Shown: piece by piece, positions 37,063-45,333 of the stretch
Position numbering within the stretch: position 1 is the stretch's first letter
Layout of the letters: the number at the start of each line of letters is the position of its first letter
Origin: Streptomyces sp. NBC_00271
Lineage (GTDB): Bacteria; Actinomycetota; Actinomycetes; Streptomycetales; Streptomycetaceae
DNA: 64,000 nucleotides
Direction of reading: 5' to 3'
Assembly: GCF_036178845.1 (NCBI RefSeq)
Contig: NZ_CP108070.1
Span: forward strand, 2,976,001-3,040,000
Made by a program: the position numbers and the translations under genes
The notes under the pieces: model-generated
Told to the model about the DNA's origin: nothing
Seen by the model: only the letters and a program-made list of their open reading frames with translations
The model's database searches: none

Positions 37063-38430
37063 TCAGCCGGCGGAGGTGTCGAGGTCGGTGTCGGGGATCC
37101 AGGAGCCGTGGATGCCGCCGGTCACCCGGCGTGGGAGGTGGACCGTCGCGATCCGGTCGAGGCCTGAGGCGTCCAGGACCAGAAGCTGGGAGGCGTCCTG
37201 CTTGAGGTCGGAGACGACGGTGAGCAGGTAGCCGTCGTCCTCGCGGGTGGCGCCCGCGGCGGGGACGAACACCGCCTCGCTGGGCAGGCGGGCGTCGCCG
37301 GCCCGGTGGACGCGGCGGGCGCCGGTGGTGCGGTCGTGCTTGACGATGCCGTAGCCGCCGTAGCCGTGCTGGTCGGGGAAGGAGACCGCGTACTGGTAGC
37401 GGTGCTCGGCGCCGAGGAAGTCCTCGTTGAGGGTGGGGAATTCGACGGCGAGGTCGTCGATGATCTGCTCGTCGACGCTGCCGGCGGCCAGGTCGACGAC
37501 CCATCGGCGGTTGTAGGAGCGGGTGTTGGGCTCGGTGCCGCGGCCGGGAGCGCCGACCCACCAGTTCCAGGAGAGCTGGAAGCCCTCCCGGTCCACGGTC
37601 GGTCCCTCGAGGACGATGCGGCCCTGGGCGTCCTCGTAGGCGTTGGCGGCGTGCAGCATGTTGCCCGGCTCGATGGAGAACCAGCGGATCTTCGCCGCGC
37701 CCTGCGGACCGCGGGGCATGACGCCGATCCGCGCCGGCTGCGCGTCGTTCCAGCCGTAGGGGATGCCGGAGTGCTCGGCGGGGTCGAAAGTGACGGTGCC
37801 CTCGACGAAGACCACGTGGTGGCGGGTGACGGCGAAGTCGTGCTTGAGGGAGGCGGTCGCCCCCGGCACCTCGGCGCTGTGGGTGATGTGTCCCTCGGTG
37901 TCGGCCACGTAGTACATCAGGTACGGCGGAAACGGCGAGGAGCCGAAGAAGTGCAGCTCCCCGGTGACCGGGTCGGTCTTCGGGTGCGCGGTCATCGCAC
38001 CGCGCAGCTTGCCGTCGAAGTCATGGGCGCCGAGCGTGTCGAGGTCCCGGGTGAGCTCGAAGGGGACGTTCGCCTCGCACAGCGCCAGCAGGCGTCCGGC
38101 GTGCTCGATGACGTGGGTGCCCGCGGCGCTGGCCGTCAGGTCCGGGCCGTGCTCGGTCATGTAGGGGGCGCCGTCCAGGGCGGGGGTGCGCACCCAGCGG
38201 TTGCGGTACCACTCGGCGCGGCCCTCGCGCAGCCGGATGCCGTGGACCATGCCGCTGCCCTTGAACCAGTGGGCGGGGGTGACGCCGGGCTTGGGGTTGT
38301 GGCTGTTGCGGATCAGCCGGCCGGTCAGCTCCGGCGGCAGGGAGCCCTCGACGGTCAGCTTGGTGGCGGTGATCTCGTCGACGGCCGGGGCGTAGTGGCC
38401 GATCAGGTAGGGCTTGTCGGTGCTGGTCAT
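37063..38430 (-). CDS. carotenoid oxygenase-family dioxygenase
   Basis: The 455-residue protein is a seven-bladed propeller non-haem iron enzyme that cleaves a C=C bond with O2. The four expected iron-binding His residues can be placed in AMTAHPKTDP (~residue 170), LKHDFAVTRHH (~220), NMLHAANAYED (~285) and GIHGSWIP (C-terminus, ~446). Substrates in the family include carotenoids, apocarotenoids and stilbene- or isoeugenol-type phenolics. No carotenoid synthesis genes are nearby. The order TetR-MFS-SRPBCC-oxygenase suggests a regulated unit for modifying and exporting one compound. Confidence 0.9.
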   Translation of the reverse strand: MTSTDKPYLIGHYAPAVDEITATKLTVEGSLPPELTGRLIRNSHNPKPGVTPAHWFKGSGMVHGIRLREGRAEWYRNRWVRTPALDGAPYMTEHGPDLTASAAGTHVIEHAGRLLALCEANVPFELTRDLDTLGAHDFDGKLRGAMTAHPKTDPVTGELHFFGSSPFPPYLMYYVADTEGHITHSAEVPGATASLKHDFAVTRHHVVFVEGTVTFDPAEHSGIPYGWNDAQPARIGVMPRGPQGAAKIRWFSIEPGNMLHAANAYEDAQGRIVLEGPTVDREGFQLSWNWWVGAPGRGTEPNTRSYNRRWVVDLAAGSVDEQIIDDLAVEFPTLNEDFLGAEHRYQYAVSFPDQHGYGGYGIVKHDRTTGARRVHRAGDARLPSEAVFVPAAGATREDDGYLLTVVSDLKQDASQLLVLDASGLDRIATVHLPRRVTGGIHGSWIPDTDLDTSAG

Positions 38431-38486
38431 GGCAGGAACCTCGCTTCTCGGATCGGTGGTGATGGCTGGGCGGGGACGAAGTGGTG

Positions 38487-38927
38487 TCAGCCGGTCCGCT
38501 CGGCGCGGGCCTTGAGAGCGGCGAGCCAGGCGGTCAGGGACTCGTGCAGGGCCTGGCCGAGTTCCGTGGCGGCAGCGTCGACGGGGGCGCCGCTCCAGGA
38601 CTCCTCGGTGTGGACGGTGACCTGACTGCCGGTCTGTCCGAAGGTCCACACGTGGACGCCCTCGATGCCGCCCGCCGGGCCGCCCCAGACCAGGCGCTCG
38701 CCGGGGACGATCTCCCGGATCGTGGAGGTGATGTCCAGGCCGTGGGTCTTCCAGCTGAAGGAGTTGCCCGGCAGCAGAGGGCCGTCGAGCTCGGCCCGGT
38801 CGACGTCCGCGTTCCAGCTCGGCCAGGCGTCGATGTCGGTGTGCAGGGCCCAGACGCGCTCCAGCGGGGCGTCGATCGTGGTGGACAGGCGGACGACGAC
38901 GGGGGCGGTCTCGTCGATGGTGAACAT
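38487..38927 (-). CDS. SRPBCC-family (polyketide cyclase/Bet v1-like) protein
   Basis: The 146-residue protein has the START/Bet v1 pattern: VVRLSTTIDAPLERVWALHTDIDAWPSWNADV near residues 11-42, a central LLPGNSFSWKTHGLDITSTI, and a long C-terminal helix. The fold makes a deep hydrophobic pocket that binds a lipid or aromatic ligand. It may be a cyclase, hydrolase or carrier. It lies 56 bases upstream of the carotenoid oxygenase and 34 bases downstream of the MFS gene, on the same strand. Confidence 0.85.
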   Translation of the reverse strand: MFTIDETAPVVVRLSTTIDAPLERVWALHTDIDAWPSWNADVDRAELDGPLLPGNSFSWKTHGLDITSTIREIVPGERLVWGGPAGGIEGVHVWTFGQTGSQVTVHTEESWSGAPVDAAATELGQALHESLTAWLAALKARAERTG

Positions 38928-38961
38928 GGCGTTTCTTCCTCTCGATGGATCTGACGATGGG

Positions 38962-40419
38962 TCAGCGGGTACAGATGGCGGACGGGTCGGGGTCGGCGGT
39001 GGCCGGGGTTTCCCCGTCCGGGGTGCGGCCTCCTCGGGTCAGGAGGGCGGCGAGGACGGCGGCCGCGGCCAGGACGGCGGCGGAGGTGCCGAAGGCGCCG
39101 CGGTAGCCGGCCGTGAGCGCTTCCAGATGCGGATGGTGGGCGGCCGCCTGGGCGGTGGTGGTGCCGGCGAGGGTGGCCAGGACGGCGAGGCCGATCGCGC
39201 CGCCGACCTGCCGGGAGGTGTTCACCAGGCCGCCGGCCAGCCCGGCGTCCTGCCGCGCGACGCCCTCCACGGACAGGGCGGTGAGCTGGACGAAGGCGAT
39301 GCTCAGGCCCAGCCCGATGAGGATGCTGGGGCCCAGGACATCGGCGAGGTAGCTGCCGTGGGCGCCGATCCGGGACAGCCACAGCAGCCCGGCCGCCTCG
39401 GTCAGCAGTGCGCCGGTCAGCGTGGCGGTGGCGCCGACCCGGCGGGAGATCCGCGGGGCAAGGGTGGAGCCGAGCATGTTGGCCGCCGCGAGCGGGAGTT
39501 GACCCAGGCCGGTGACCAGGGGGCTGGAGCCGAGGACCTGCTGCTGGTAGAGCGGAAGGAAGAAGAAGAGGGCCATCCACACCGAGCCCAGCAGCGCCAT
39601 CAGCCCGTTGCCGACGGTGACGCGACCGGCGCGGAACAGGCGCGGTGGCAACAGCGGATTCGGGTGGCGGCGCTCGACCAGGACGAACGCGGCCCCCAGT
39701 ACGGCGGTGACGGCGAAGGCCCCGAGGACGGCGGTGTCCGTCCAGCCCTCACGGCGGGCGGTGGTCAGGCCCCACACCAGGGCGGTCAGCGCGAGGGTGA
39801 CGGTGGCGGTGCCGGGCAGGTCGAACCGGCCGCTGCCGGCGACCGGGGCCCGCGGCACGCTGACGGCGGCGCCGACCAGCACCAGGAACGTGCCGATGGC
39901 GACGGCGAAGAAGATCCACTGCCAGCCCCACGCCTGGGTGAGGACACCACCGAGCAGGACTCCGGCCGCGCCCCCCGCGCCGGACACCGCGCCCCACACG
40001 CCAAGTGCCCTCCCCCGCCCGGGTCCTGGCGGGAACAGGTCCATCACCAGGGCCAGCGCCGCCGGGGCCGTCGCCGCCGCGCCCAGGCCCTGCACCGCAC
40101 GGGCCACGATCAACACCGAGGACGAGGCGGCCAGCCCGGCCGCCAGCGAGGCGGCCCCGAACACCGCGAGCCCCGCCAGCAGCACCCGGCGCCGGCCGAT
40201 CAGATCGGCCGCCCTCCCGCCGGCCAGCAGCAGCGCGCCGAAGGCCAGGCCGTAGGCGTTGACCACCCACGTCGTGCCGCTGTCCGACAGCCCGACGCCG
40301 GCGCGGATCTGCGGCAGGGCCACGTTCACGATCGAGGTGGCGAGCATGACGGTGAACTGCGCCCCCGCCAGAGCCGCGAGCGCCGCTCCGGGGCCGCGGG
40401 TGGTGTCCGTGATCCTCAT
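38962..40419 (-). CDS. MFS transporter (DHA2, 14-helix type)
   Basis: The 485-residue membrane exporter has about 14 spans. GGRAADLIGRRRVLLAG near residue 67 is motif A, AVQGLGAAATAPAALALV near 112 is the motif-B/C region, and SGAGGAAGVLLGGVL near 150 is the antiporter motif. It probably exports the substrate or product of the adjacent oxygenase. It is the second gene of a TetR-led minus-strand group, 147 bases after tetR, with its own operator-like site. Confidence 0.88.
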   Translation of the reverse strand: MRITDTTRGPGAALAALAGAQFTVMLATSIVNVALPQIRAGVGLSDSGTTWVVNAYGLAFGALLLAGGRAADLIGRRRVLLAGLAVFGAASLAAGLAASSSVLIVARAVQGLGAAATAPAALALVMDLFPPGPGRGRALGVWGAVSGAGGAAGVLLGGVLTQAWGWQWIFFAVAIGTFLVLVGAAVSVPRAPVAGSGRFDLPGTATVTLALTALVWGLTTARREGWTDTAVLGAFAVTAVLGAAFVLVERRHPNPLLPPRLFRAGRVTVGNGLMALLGSVWMALFFFLPLYQQQVLGSSPLVTGLGQLPLAAANMLGSTLAPRISRRVGATATLTGALLTEAAGLLWLSRIGAHGSYLADVLGPSILIGLGLSIAFVQLTALSVEGVARQDAGLAGGLVNTSRQVGGAIGLAVLATLAGTTTAQAAAHHPHLEALTAGYRGAFGTSAAVLAAAAVLAALLTRGGRTPDGETPATADPDPSAICTR

Positions 40420-40437
40420 GACATCCTCCTTGTGTGG

Positions 40438-40452
40438 TCAACCACTCACACT
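40438..40452. promoter_or_regulatory. operator-like site upstream of MFS gene
   Basis: TCAACCACTCACACT here is identical to the 15 bases at 41142-41156 upstream of tetR. It extends leftwards into the inverted repeat GTGGT-CA-ACCAC. It lies 18 bases before the MFS start codon. The TetR protein encoded next door probably binds both. Confidence 0.7.
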
Positions 40453-40566
40453 TGACGCCCAAAAAATGGCGGGGCCGCGTGCCCCGCCGACAGGCCCGGC
40501 CGCTCGACCGCGCCGGGCGTCAGCACGACCGCGCAGCAGCCGCAGATCGATCAGCCACGCCGGGCG

Positions 40567-41133
40567 TCAGTAGTGCGTGATGCCCGCGGCCAGCGTTCGG
40601 ATCCAGGGGGCATCCACCTCGTCGGCCACCATGGAGACGATGAGGTGGCACAGCATGCCGCGGGCGAAGAACTCCTGGACCTGCCCCTCGGTGCCGCCGG
40701 AGGCACCCCGGACGTACTCCACCAGCCGGGCGTAGCCCTGCCGGACCACCTCACGTACAGCCGGCTCGGAAACGGCCGCGGCCTGGGCGTGCAGCTGAAT
40801 CAGCATCAGGTCGTTGTCGCTGATCAGCCGCGCGTAGGCGTCCCCCATGGCCTCCAGCACCACCTCTGCGGAGCTGCCCTTCGCCTCGGCCGCCGCCCGC
40901 TCCAGACTCGCCCGGACCAGCACGAAGCAGTGCTCGACCACCGCCGTGAACAGCAGCTCCTTGTTCGGGAACAAGCGGTAGACGTACGCCTGCGAGATGC
41001 CGGCCGCCTTCGCCACCTCGGTCGTGGTGGTGCCCCAGTAGCCACGCGCCGCGAAGGCGCCGATGGCGGTGCGCAGCACCGTCTCGCGGCGTTCCTCGGC
41101 GGTGGACAGCTGGCGGGGGCGTTCGTTCCTCAT
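40567..41133 (-). CDS. TetR-family regulator of the oxygenase/exporter cluster
   Basis: The 188-residue protein has the TetR helix-turn-helix TTTEVAKAAGISQAYVYRLFPNKELLF (residues ~35-61) and a ligand domain with LMLIQLHAQAAAV near 112. The ATG at 41131-41133 is chosen; a TTG 12 bases upstream would start inside the operator. It is in tandem with, and upstream of, MFS, SRPBCC and carotenoid oxygenase genes. Confidence 0.88.
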   Translation of the reverse strand: MRNERPRQLSTAEERRETVLRTAIGAFAARGYWGTTTTEVAKAAGISQAYVYRLFPNKELLFTAVVEHCFVLVRASLERAAAEAKGSSAEVVLEAMGDAYARLISDNDLMLIQLHAQAAAVSEPAVREVVRQGYARLVEYVRGASGGTEGQVQEFFARGMLCHLIVSMVADEVDAPWIRTLAAGITHY

Positions 41134-41141
41134 GTGAGTAC

Positions 41142-41156
41142 TCAACCACTCACACT
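41142..41156. promoter_or_regulatory. operator-like site upstream of tetR
   Basis: The 15-base TCAACCACTCACACT is an exact copy of the site at 40438-40452 and is part of an imperfect inverted repeat TGAGTACTCAACCACTCA (41135-41152). It begins 9 bases before the tetR start codon, a position for autoregulation. Confidence 0.7.
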
Positions 41157-41188
41157 CTTGGGTGTCAACGCATCCGTGCCGGCGCCAG

Positions 41189-42625
41189 TCACCGCAGCAC
41201 CCCGTCGCACGCCGCCCTCAGCCGTCGTACCCCCTCCGTGATCTCCCCCGTCCCCCCGACCGCCGCGAAACTCAACCGGACGTGCCCCGCAGGGGGCTCC
41301 GCGCTGAAGTAGGGACGGCCGGGGGCGACGGCCACGCCCTCGCGGAGGGCCGCTGAGACCAGGGCGGACTCGTCGGCGCCGTCGGGCAGGCGGAGCCACA
41401 GGTGGTAGCCGCCGGAGGGGATGTGGGGCAGGGCGAGTTCGGGGAGCGTCAGCCGGAGCGCGGTCGTCATCGTGTCGCGGCGGTTCCTCAACTCGGCGGA
41501 CACGGCCCGCAGATGACGGGGCCAGGCGGGCGAGCCGACCAGTTCGAGCGCGGCCTCCTGAAGGGGACGCGGCACGAAGAAGGTGTCCACGACCTGAATG
41601 GCACGCAGTCGCTCGAGGACCGGACCGCGCGCGGCCAGCGCACTGACCCGGAAGCTCGGCGAGGTCGCCTTGGTCAGGGAGGAGACGTGCACGACGACCC
41701 CGTCGGGATCCTCCGCGGCCAGCGGACGCGGCAGGGGCCCCGCGTCCTCGTGCACCAGACGTCGTACGAAGTCGTCCTCGATGACGAACGCGCCCGCCTC
41801 GCGCGCGATCCGCACCACCTCGGCGCGCCGCTCGGGGGCGAGCACGGCGCCGGTCGGGTTCTGGAACAGCGGCTGGCAGACGAACACCCGGGCGCCGGTC
41901 GCCTTGAAGGCGTCGGCGAGCAGGTCCGGTTTCACCCCGTCCGCGTCGACCGGTACGGGTACCGGCCGCAGGCCCGCCGCACGGGCGATCGCCAGCATGC
42001 CCGGGTACGTGGGCGACTCGACCAGGACCGGTGCCCCCGGCGGGGCGAGGGCCTTGAGCGCGGTGGTCAGCGCGGACTGGCCGCCCGCCGTGACGAGCAC
42101 CTCCGCGGCGGTGATCGCACCGCCGATCCCCCGCGCGAACCACTCGCGCAGCTCCGTCAGCCCCTCCATCGGCGGCCGCGACCAGGCGCCGGGACGCCGA
42201 CCCGCCCGCGACAGGGCCGCTCCCATGGCCCGCTCGGGCTGGAGCGAGGGGTGCAGATAGCCGCCGTTGAACTCGACGACGCCGGGCGGCGGGGCGGCGA
42301 GCGAGGCGAGGACCCCGGAGGCGTCCACCGTGCGCGGGACGAGTTCCGTCGCGGCGTCCGCGCTCAGCGTGACCTCCTGCCAAGAGGTGTCCCCGGCGGG
42401 CACGGCGGACGTACGCGGGTGCGCGCGGAACGCGCCGGCGCCCGGCCGGGTCACCAGCAGCCCCTCGGCGGCGAGCTGAGCCAGTGCCCGCGACACCGTC
42501 ACCGGGCTCACCCGGAACCGCTCGACGAGCGCCCGGCTCGACGGCAGCTTTCCACCGGGTGAGTAGCGGTCCAGCTCCTGTCGCAGCTGATTCGCCAGAT
42601 CTCCGACACTGCTACGCTCTTGCAT
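41189..42625 (-). CDS. MocR-type regulator (GntR helix-turn-helix fused to aminotransferase fold)
   Basis: The 478-residue protein starts MQERSSVGDLANQL. A GntR-type winged helix (GGKLPSSRALVERFRVSPVTVSRALAQLAAEGLLVTR, residues ~24-60) is joined to a class-I PLP aminotransferase domain. The PLP Lys lies in VSSLTKATSPSFRVS near residue 318. MocR proteins usually use PLP or a PLP-amino acid adduct as effector. Its start codon overlaps the divergent EamA start by two bases, so it almost certainly regulates that transporter. Confidence 0.9.
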   Translation of the reverse strand: MQERSSVGDLANQLRQELDRYSPGGKLPSSRALVERFRVSPVTVSRALAQLAAEGLLVTRPGAGAFRAHPRTSAVPAGDTSWQEVTLSADAATELVPRTVDASGVLASLAAPPPGVVEFNGGYLHPSLQPERAMGAALSRAGRRPGAWSRPPMEGLTELREWFARGIGGAITAAEVLVTAGGQSALTTALKALAPPGAPVLVESPTYPGMLAIARAAGLRPVPVPVDADGVKPDLLADAFKATGARVFVCQPLFQNPTGAVLAPERRAEVVRIAREAGAFVIEDDFVRRLVHEDAGPLPRPLAAEDPDGVVVHVSSLTKATSPSFRVSALAARGPVLERLRAIQVVDTFFVPRPLQEAALELVGSPAWPRHLRAVSAELRNRRDTMTTALRLTLPELALPHIPSGGYHLWLRLPDGADESALVSAALREGVAVAPGRPYFSAEPPAGHVRLSFAAVGGTGEITEGVRRLRAACDGVLR

Positions 42626-43562
42626 GAGAGCACAGAGTAGCGCTATTGCCCAGATCGGGATAGCGGTCAACACGCCCAGGACGCCCGAGCAGGTGCCCCA
42701 GGCGGACCGCCGTTCCGGCACCCTCCAGGCCGCGCTCGGCGTCACCGCCTTCTCCCTCACCTTCCCCGCCACCGCCTGGGGCCTGGAGGGCTTCGGCCCC
42801 TGGTCGCTGGTGGCCGTGCGCAGCGTCCTCGCCGCCGTCATCGCCGGGAGCTGTCTGCTGGCGCTGCGCGTGCCCGTACCGGCCCGCCGGCACTGGGCGG
42901 GGCTCGCCGTGGTGGCCGCCGGTGTCGTGCTCGGCTTCCCCCTGCTGACGACGCTCGCACTGCAGACGTCCACCACCGCCCACGCGGCCGTGGTCGTCGG
43001 GCTGCTGCCGCTGACGACCGCGCTGCTGTCGGCGCTGCGGACCGGCGCGCGGCCCTCGCGGACCTTCTGGGGCGCCGCCCTCGCGGGAGCGGCCGCCGTG
43101 ATCGCGTTCACCGTGCAGCAGAGCGGTGGGGCGCTGAGCAGCGCGGACGCCTATCTCTTCGGGGCGCTGCTGATCTGCGCGGCCGGCTACACCGAGGGCG
43201 GCCGGCTCGCCCGGACCATGCCGGGGTGGCAGGTCATCGGCTGGGCGCTGGTCCTGTGTCTGCCGCTGTCGGTGCCGGGCGCGCTGGCGGCGCTGTCGTA
43301 CGAGCCGGTCCACCTGTCGGCGCACAGCCTGGCGGGGCTGCTGTGGGTGGCCGCCGGATCGCAGTTCCTGGGTCTGGTCGTCTGGTACCGCGGGATGGCG
43401 GCGATCGGAATTCCCAAGGCCAGCCAGTTGCAGCTGGCGCAGCCGCTGCTCACACTGGTGTGGTCGGTACTGCTCCTCGGCGAGCAGCTCACGCCGGCCG
43501 CGCCGCTGACGGCCGCGGCCGTGCTGATCTGCATCGCGCTCACCCAGCGAGCGCGGGGCTGA
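42624..43562 (+). CDS. EamA/DMT-family transporter
   Basis: The 312-residue protein has about ten membrane helices in two EamA repeats (residues ~38-160 and ~170-310). The first half has PWSLVAVRSVLAAVIAGSC and the second half has GIPKASQLQLAQPLLTLVWSVLLLGEQL. It should export or import a small metabolite. The chosen ATG overlaps the MocR start; without a Shine-Dalgarno site it would be leaderless, or a later start may be used. Control by MocR suggests a vitamin B6- or amino acid-linked substrate. Confidence 0.85.
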   Translation: MRAQSSAIAQIGIAVNTPRTPEQVPQADRRSGTLQAALGVTAFSLTFPATAWGLEGFGPWSLVAVRSVLAAVIAGSCLLALRVPVPARRHWAGLAVVAAGVVLGFPLLTTLALQTSTTAHAAVVVGLLPLTTALLSALRTGARPSRTFWGAALAGAAAVIAFTVQQSGGALSSADAYLFGALLICAAGYTEGGRLARTMPGWQVIGWALVLCLPLSVPGALAALSYEPVHLSAHSLAGLLWVAAGSQFLGLVVWYRGMAAIGIPKASQLQLAQPLLTLVWSVLLLGEQLTPAAPLTAAAVLICIALTQRARG

Positions 43563-43606
43563 GCCCCAGGACCGTTACTCCCGCAGATGACGAGGAGACC
43601 CTTCAG

Positions 43607-43798
43607 ATGCATGCAGACGTGGGCGACAAGCTCGTGCAGCACGGCAGGGTTGTCGGACAGCACGACAAGGTCGCGGAGATCACCGAAGTAATAGGAACGG
43701 AGGGCACGCCCCCGTACCGCGTGCGCTTCACGGACGGGCACGAGGCGGTCTGCTCGCCGGGCCCCGACTCGGAAATCCGTCACAAGGACCCGCTGTAG
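43607..43798 (+). CDS. DUF1918-family small protein
   Basis: The 63-residue protein is a compact beta fold: VGDKLVQHGRVVGQHDKVAEITEVIG then GTPPYRVRFTDGHEAVCSPGPDSEI. The pattern matches DUF1918, a small SH3-like actinobacterial domain of unknown function. A GAGGAGA site precedes the ATG. It is the last gene before a convergent hydrolase and its stop lies in a 27-bp tandem duplication. Confidence 0.85.
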   Translation: MHADVGDKLVQHGRVVGQHDKVAEITEVIGTEGTPPYRVRFTDGHEAVCSPGPDSEIRHKDPL

Positions 43799-43838
43799 AC
43801 ATTCGGGCACGAGGACCCGTTGTAGACATTCGGGCAGA
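43785..43838 (+). repeat. 27-bp tandem duplication at gene end
   Basis: Two 27-bp units (43785-43811 and 43812-43838) share AGGACCCG-TTGTAGACATTCGGGC with one internal mismatch and two at the end. The first contains the DUF1918 stop codon; the second repeats the last codons and stop in frame. Confidence 0.85.
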
Positions 43839-43841
43839 GAT

Positions 43842-45191
43842 TCAGCGCGCGGGTCGCGTCGGCCGCTGGTAGTGGTCGGCCACGACCCGCGCCATCGCTC
43901 CGACGCGGTCGCCGTCGACCTCCTTGGCGGAGAAGAAGACGTGTCCGCGCACTTGGGTGTGTTCGCGCGCGAAGGTGAGGTGCCGGGAGAGTTCGGCCGG
44001 GTCCTGCCAGGCCGCGGGCTGCGCGGGGTCACCGGCCTTGTAGAGCGCTTCCCCGATGTACAGCTGCACGCCCGTGCCCTGTGTGACCGCGGCCCACCAG
44101 GGCACGAGGCGCGCGTAGTCGGCGGCGGCGAAGCCGAGGTTCCAGTAGACCTGCGGGACGACGTAGTCGATCCACCGCTCGCGGACCCATTTCCTGGTGT
44201 CGGCGTGCAGATCGTCGTACGTCTGCACGGCGGCCCTGGTGTCCGAGCCCCGCGGGTCGGTCGCACTGTTGCGCCACACTCCGAACGGGCTGATGCCGAA
44301 GCGGGTACCGGGCCGGATCAGCGGGATGCGGGTGGCCGTCTCGCGCACCAGTCTGTCGATGTTGTCGCGCCGCCAGGCGGCCCGGTCCGCGAAGCCCGCG
44401 CCGTGCGTCCGGTACGCGGCGTCGTCGTCGAAGACCTGGCCCTCGGCCGGGTACGGGTAGAAGTAGTCGTCCCAGTGCACGGCGTCGATCTCGTACGACC
44501 GCACCGCGTCGAGCATCGCGTCCTGGACGAAGGCGCGGACCTCGGGCAGCCCGGGGTTGTAGTAGAGCCTGCCGGCATGGCGGACGACCCAGTCGGGGTG
44601 CTTGCGGGCCGGGTGGTTCGCCACGAGTCTGCCGGGGTCGGTGTGGTTCGCGACGCGGTACGGGTTGAACCAGGCGTGCAGTTCGAGGCCGCGCGCATGG
44701 GCCTCCCGCACCGCCGTGCCGAGCGGGTCCCAGCCGGGGTCCTTGCCCTGGACGCCGGTGAGGTACTGCGACCACGGCTCGTACGACGAGGGCCAGAACG
44801 CGTCGGCCGTGGGGCGGACCTGGAAGAACACGGCGTTCAGGCGGCGGTCGACGGCCCGGTCGAGGTGGGCGAGGAGTTCGGCGCGCTGCCGGGCGACGGA
44901 CAGGCCGGCCCGCGAGGGCCAGTCGCGGTTGATGACGGTCGCCAGCCACATGCCCCGCAGCTCGGAGTCCGTCCGTGGCCGACCGGGCCCCCGGGTTCCG
45001 CCGGAACGGGGTACGGCAGCCGAGTCCCCCGCCGAGCCGCGACCCGGCTCCCCCGTCGTGACAAGACCCGCCAGCGTCGCCATCGCCGCCACGGTGAACG
45101 CCCGCCGTGACCCCCGCCCCGTCCCTGCCGTCCCCGCCGTCAGCCGCCCCACCGCGCCCCGCTCCTCCACGCTCCGGATCCGTCCGGTCAC
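43842..45191 (-). CDS. secreted family-10-like glycosyl hydrolase (GHL10)
   Basis: The 449-residue protein has a twin-arginine-like signal (SRRAFTVAAMATLAGL, residues ~26-42). The TIM-barrel domain begins ELRGMWLATVINRDWPSR near 79. Conserved patches are NAVFFQVRPTADAFWPSSYEPWSQYLTG (~113), LHAWFNPYRVAN (~160), DAVHWDDYFYPYP (~219, acidic pair) and YVVPQVYWNLGF (~327). Members act on wall or exopolysaccharide glycans. The GTG at 45189-45191 has a GAGGA site. Confidence 0.85.
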   Translation of the reverse strand: MTGRIRSVEERGAVGRLTAGTAGTGRGSRRAFTVAAMATLAGLVTTGEPGRGSAGDSAAVPRSGGTRGPGRPRTDSELRGMWLATVINRDWPSRAGLSVARQRAELLAHLDRAVDRRLNAVFFQVRPTADAFWPSSYEPWSQYLTGVQGKDPGWDPLGTAVREAHARGLELHAWFNPYRVANHTDPGRLVANHPARKHPDWVVRHAGRLYYNPGLPEVRAFVQDAMLDAVRSYEIDAVHWDDYFYPYPAEGQVFDDDAAYRTHGAGFADRAAWRRDNIDRLVRETATRIPLIRPGTRFGISPFGVWRNSATDPRGSDTRAAVQTYDDLHADTRKWVRERWIDYVVPQVYWNLGFAAADYARLVPWWAAVTQGTGVQLYIGEALYKAGDPAQPAAWQDPAELSRHLTFAREHTQVRGHVFFSAKEVDGDRVGAMARVVADHYQRPTRPAR

Positions 45192-45333
45192 GGATCGTGT
45201 CCTCGGCCAGCATGCCCCACCCGGGCGATCGATCATCGATACTTCGGAGTAACGTGCACGGGACGTGCACGATCGGAGCAGGCACCGAACAACGGGGGCC
45301 CTGCGACAGCCGTAGATCAGCGAAGGGGACGAT

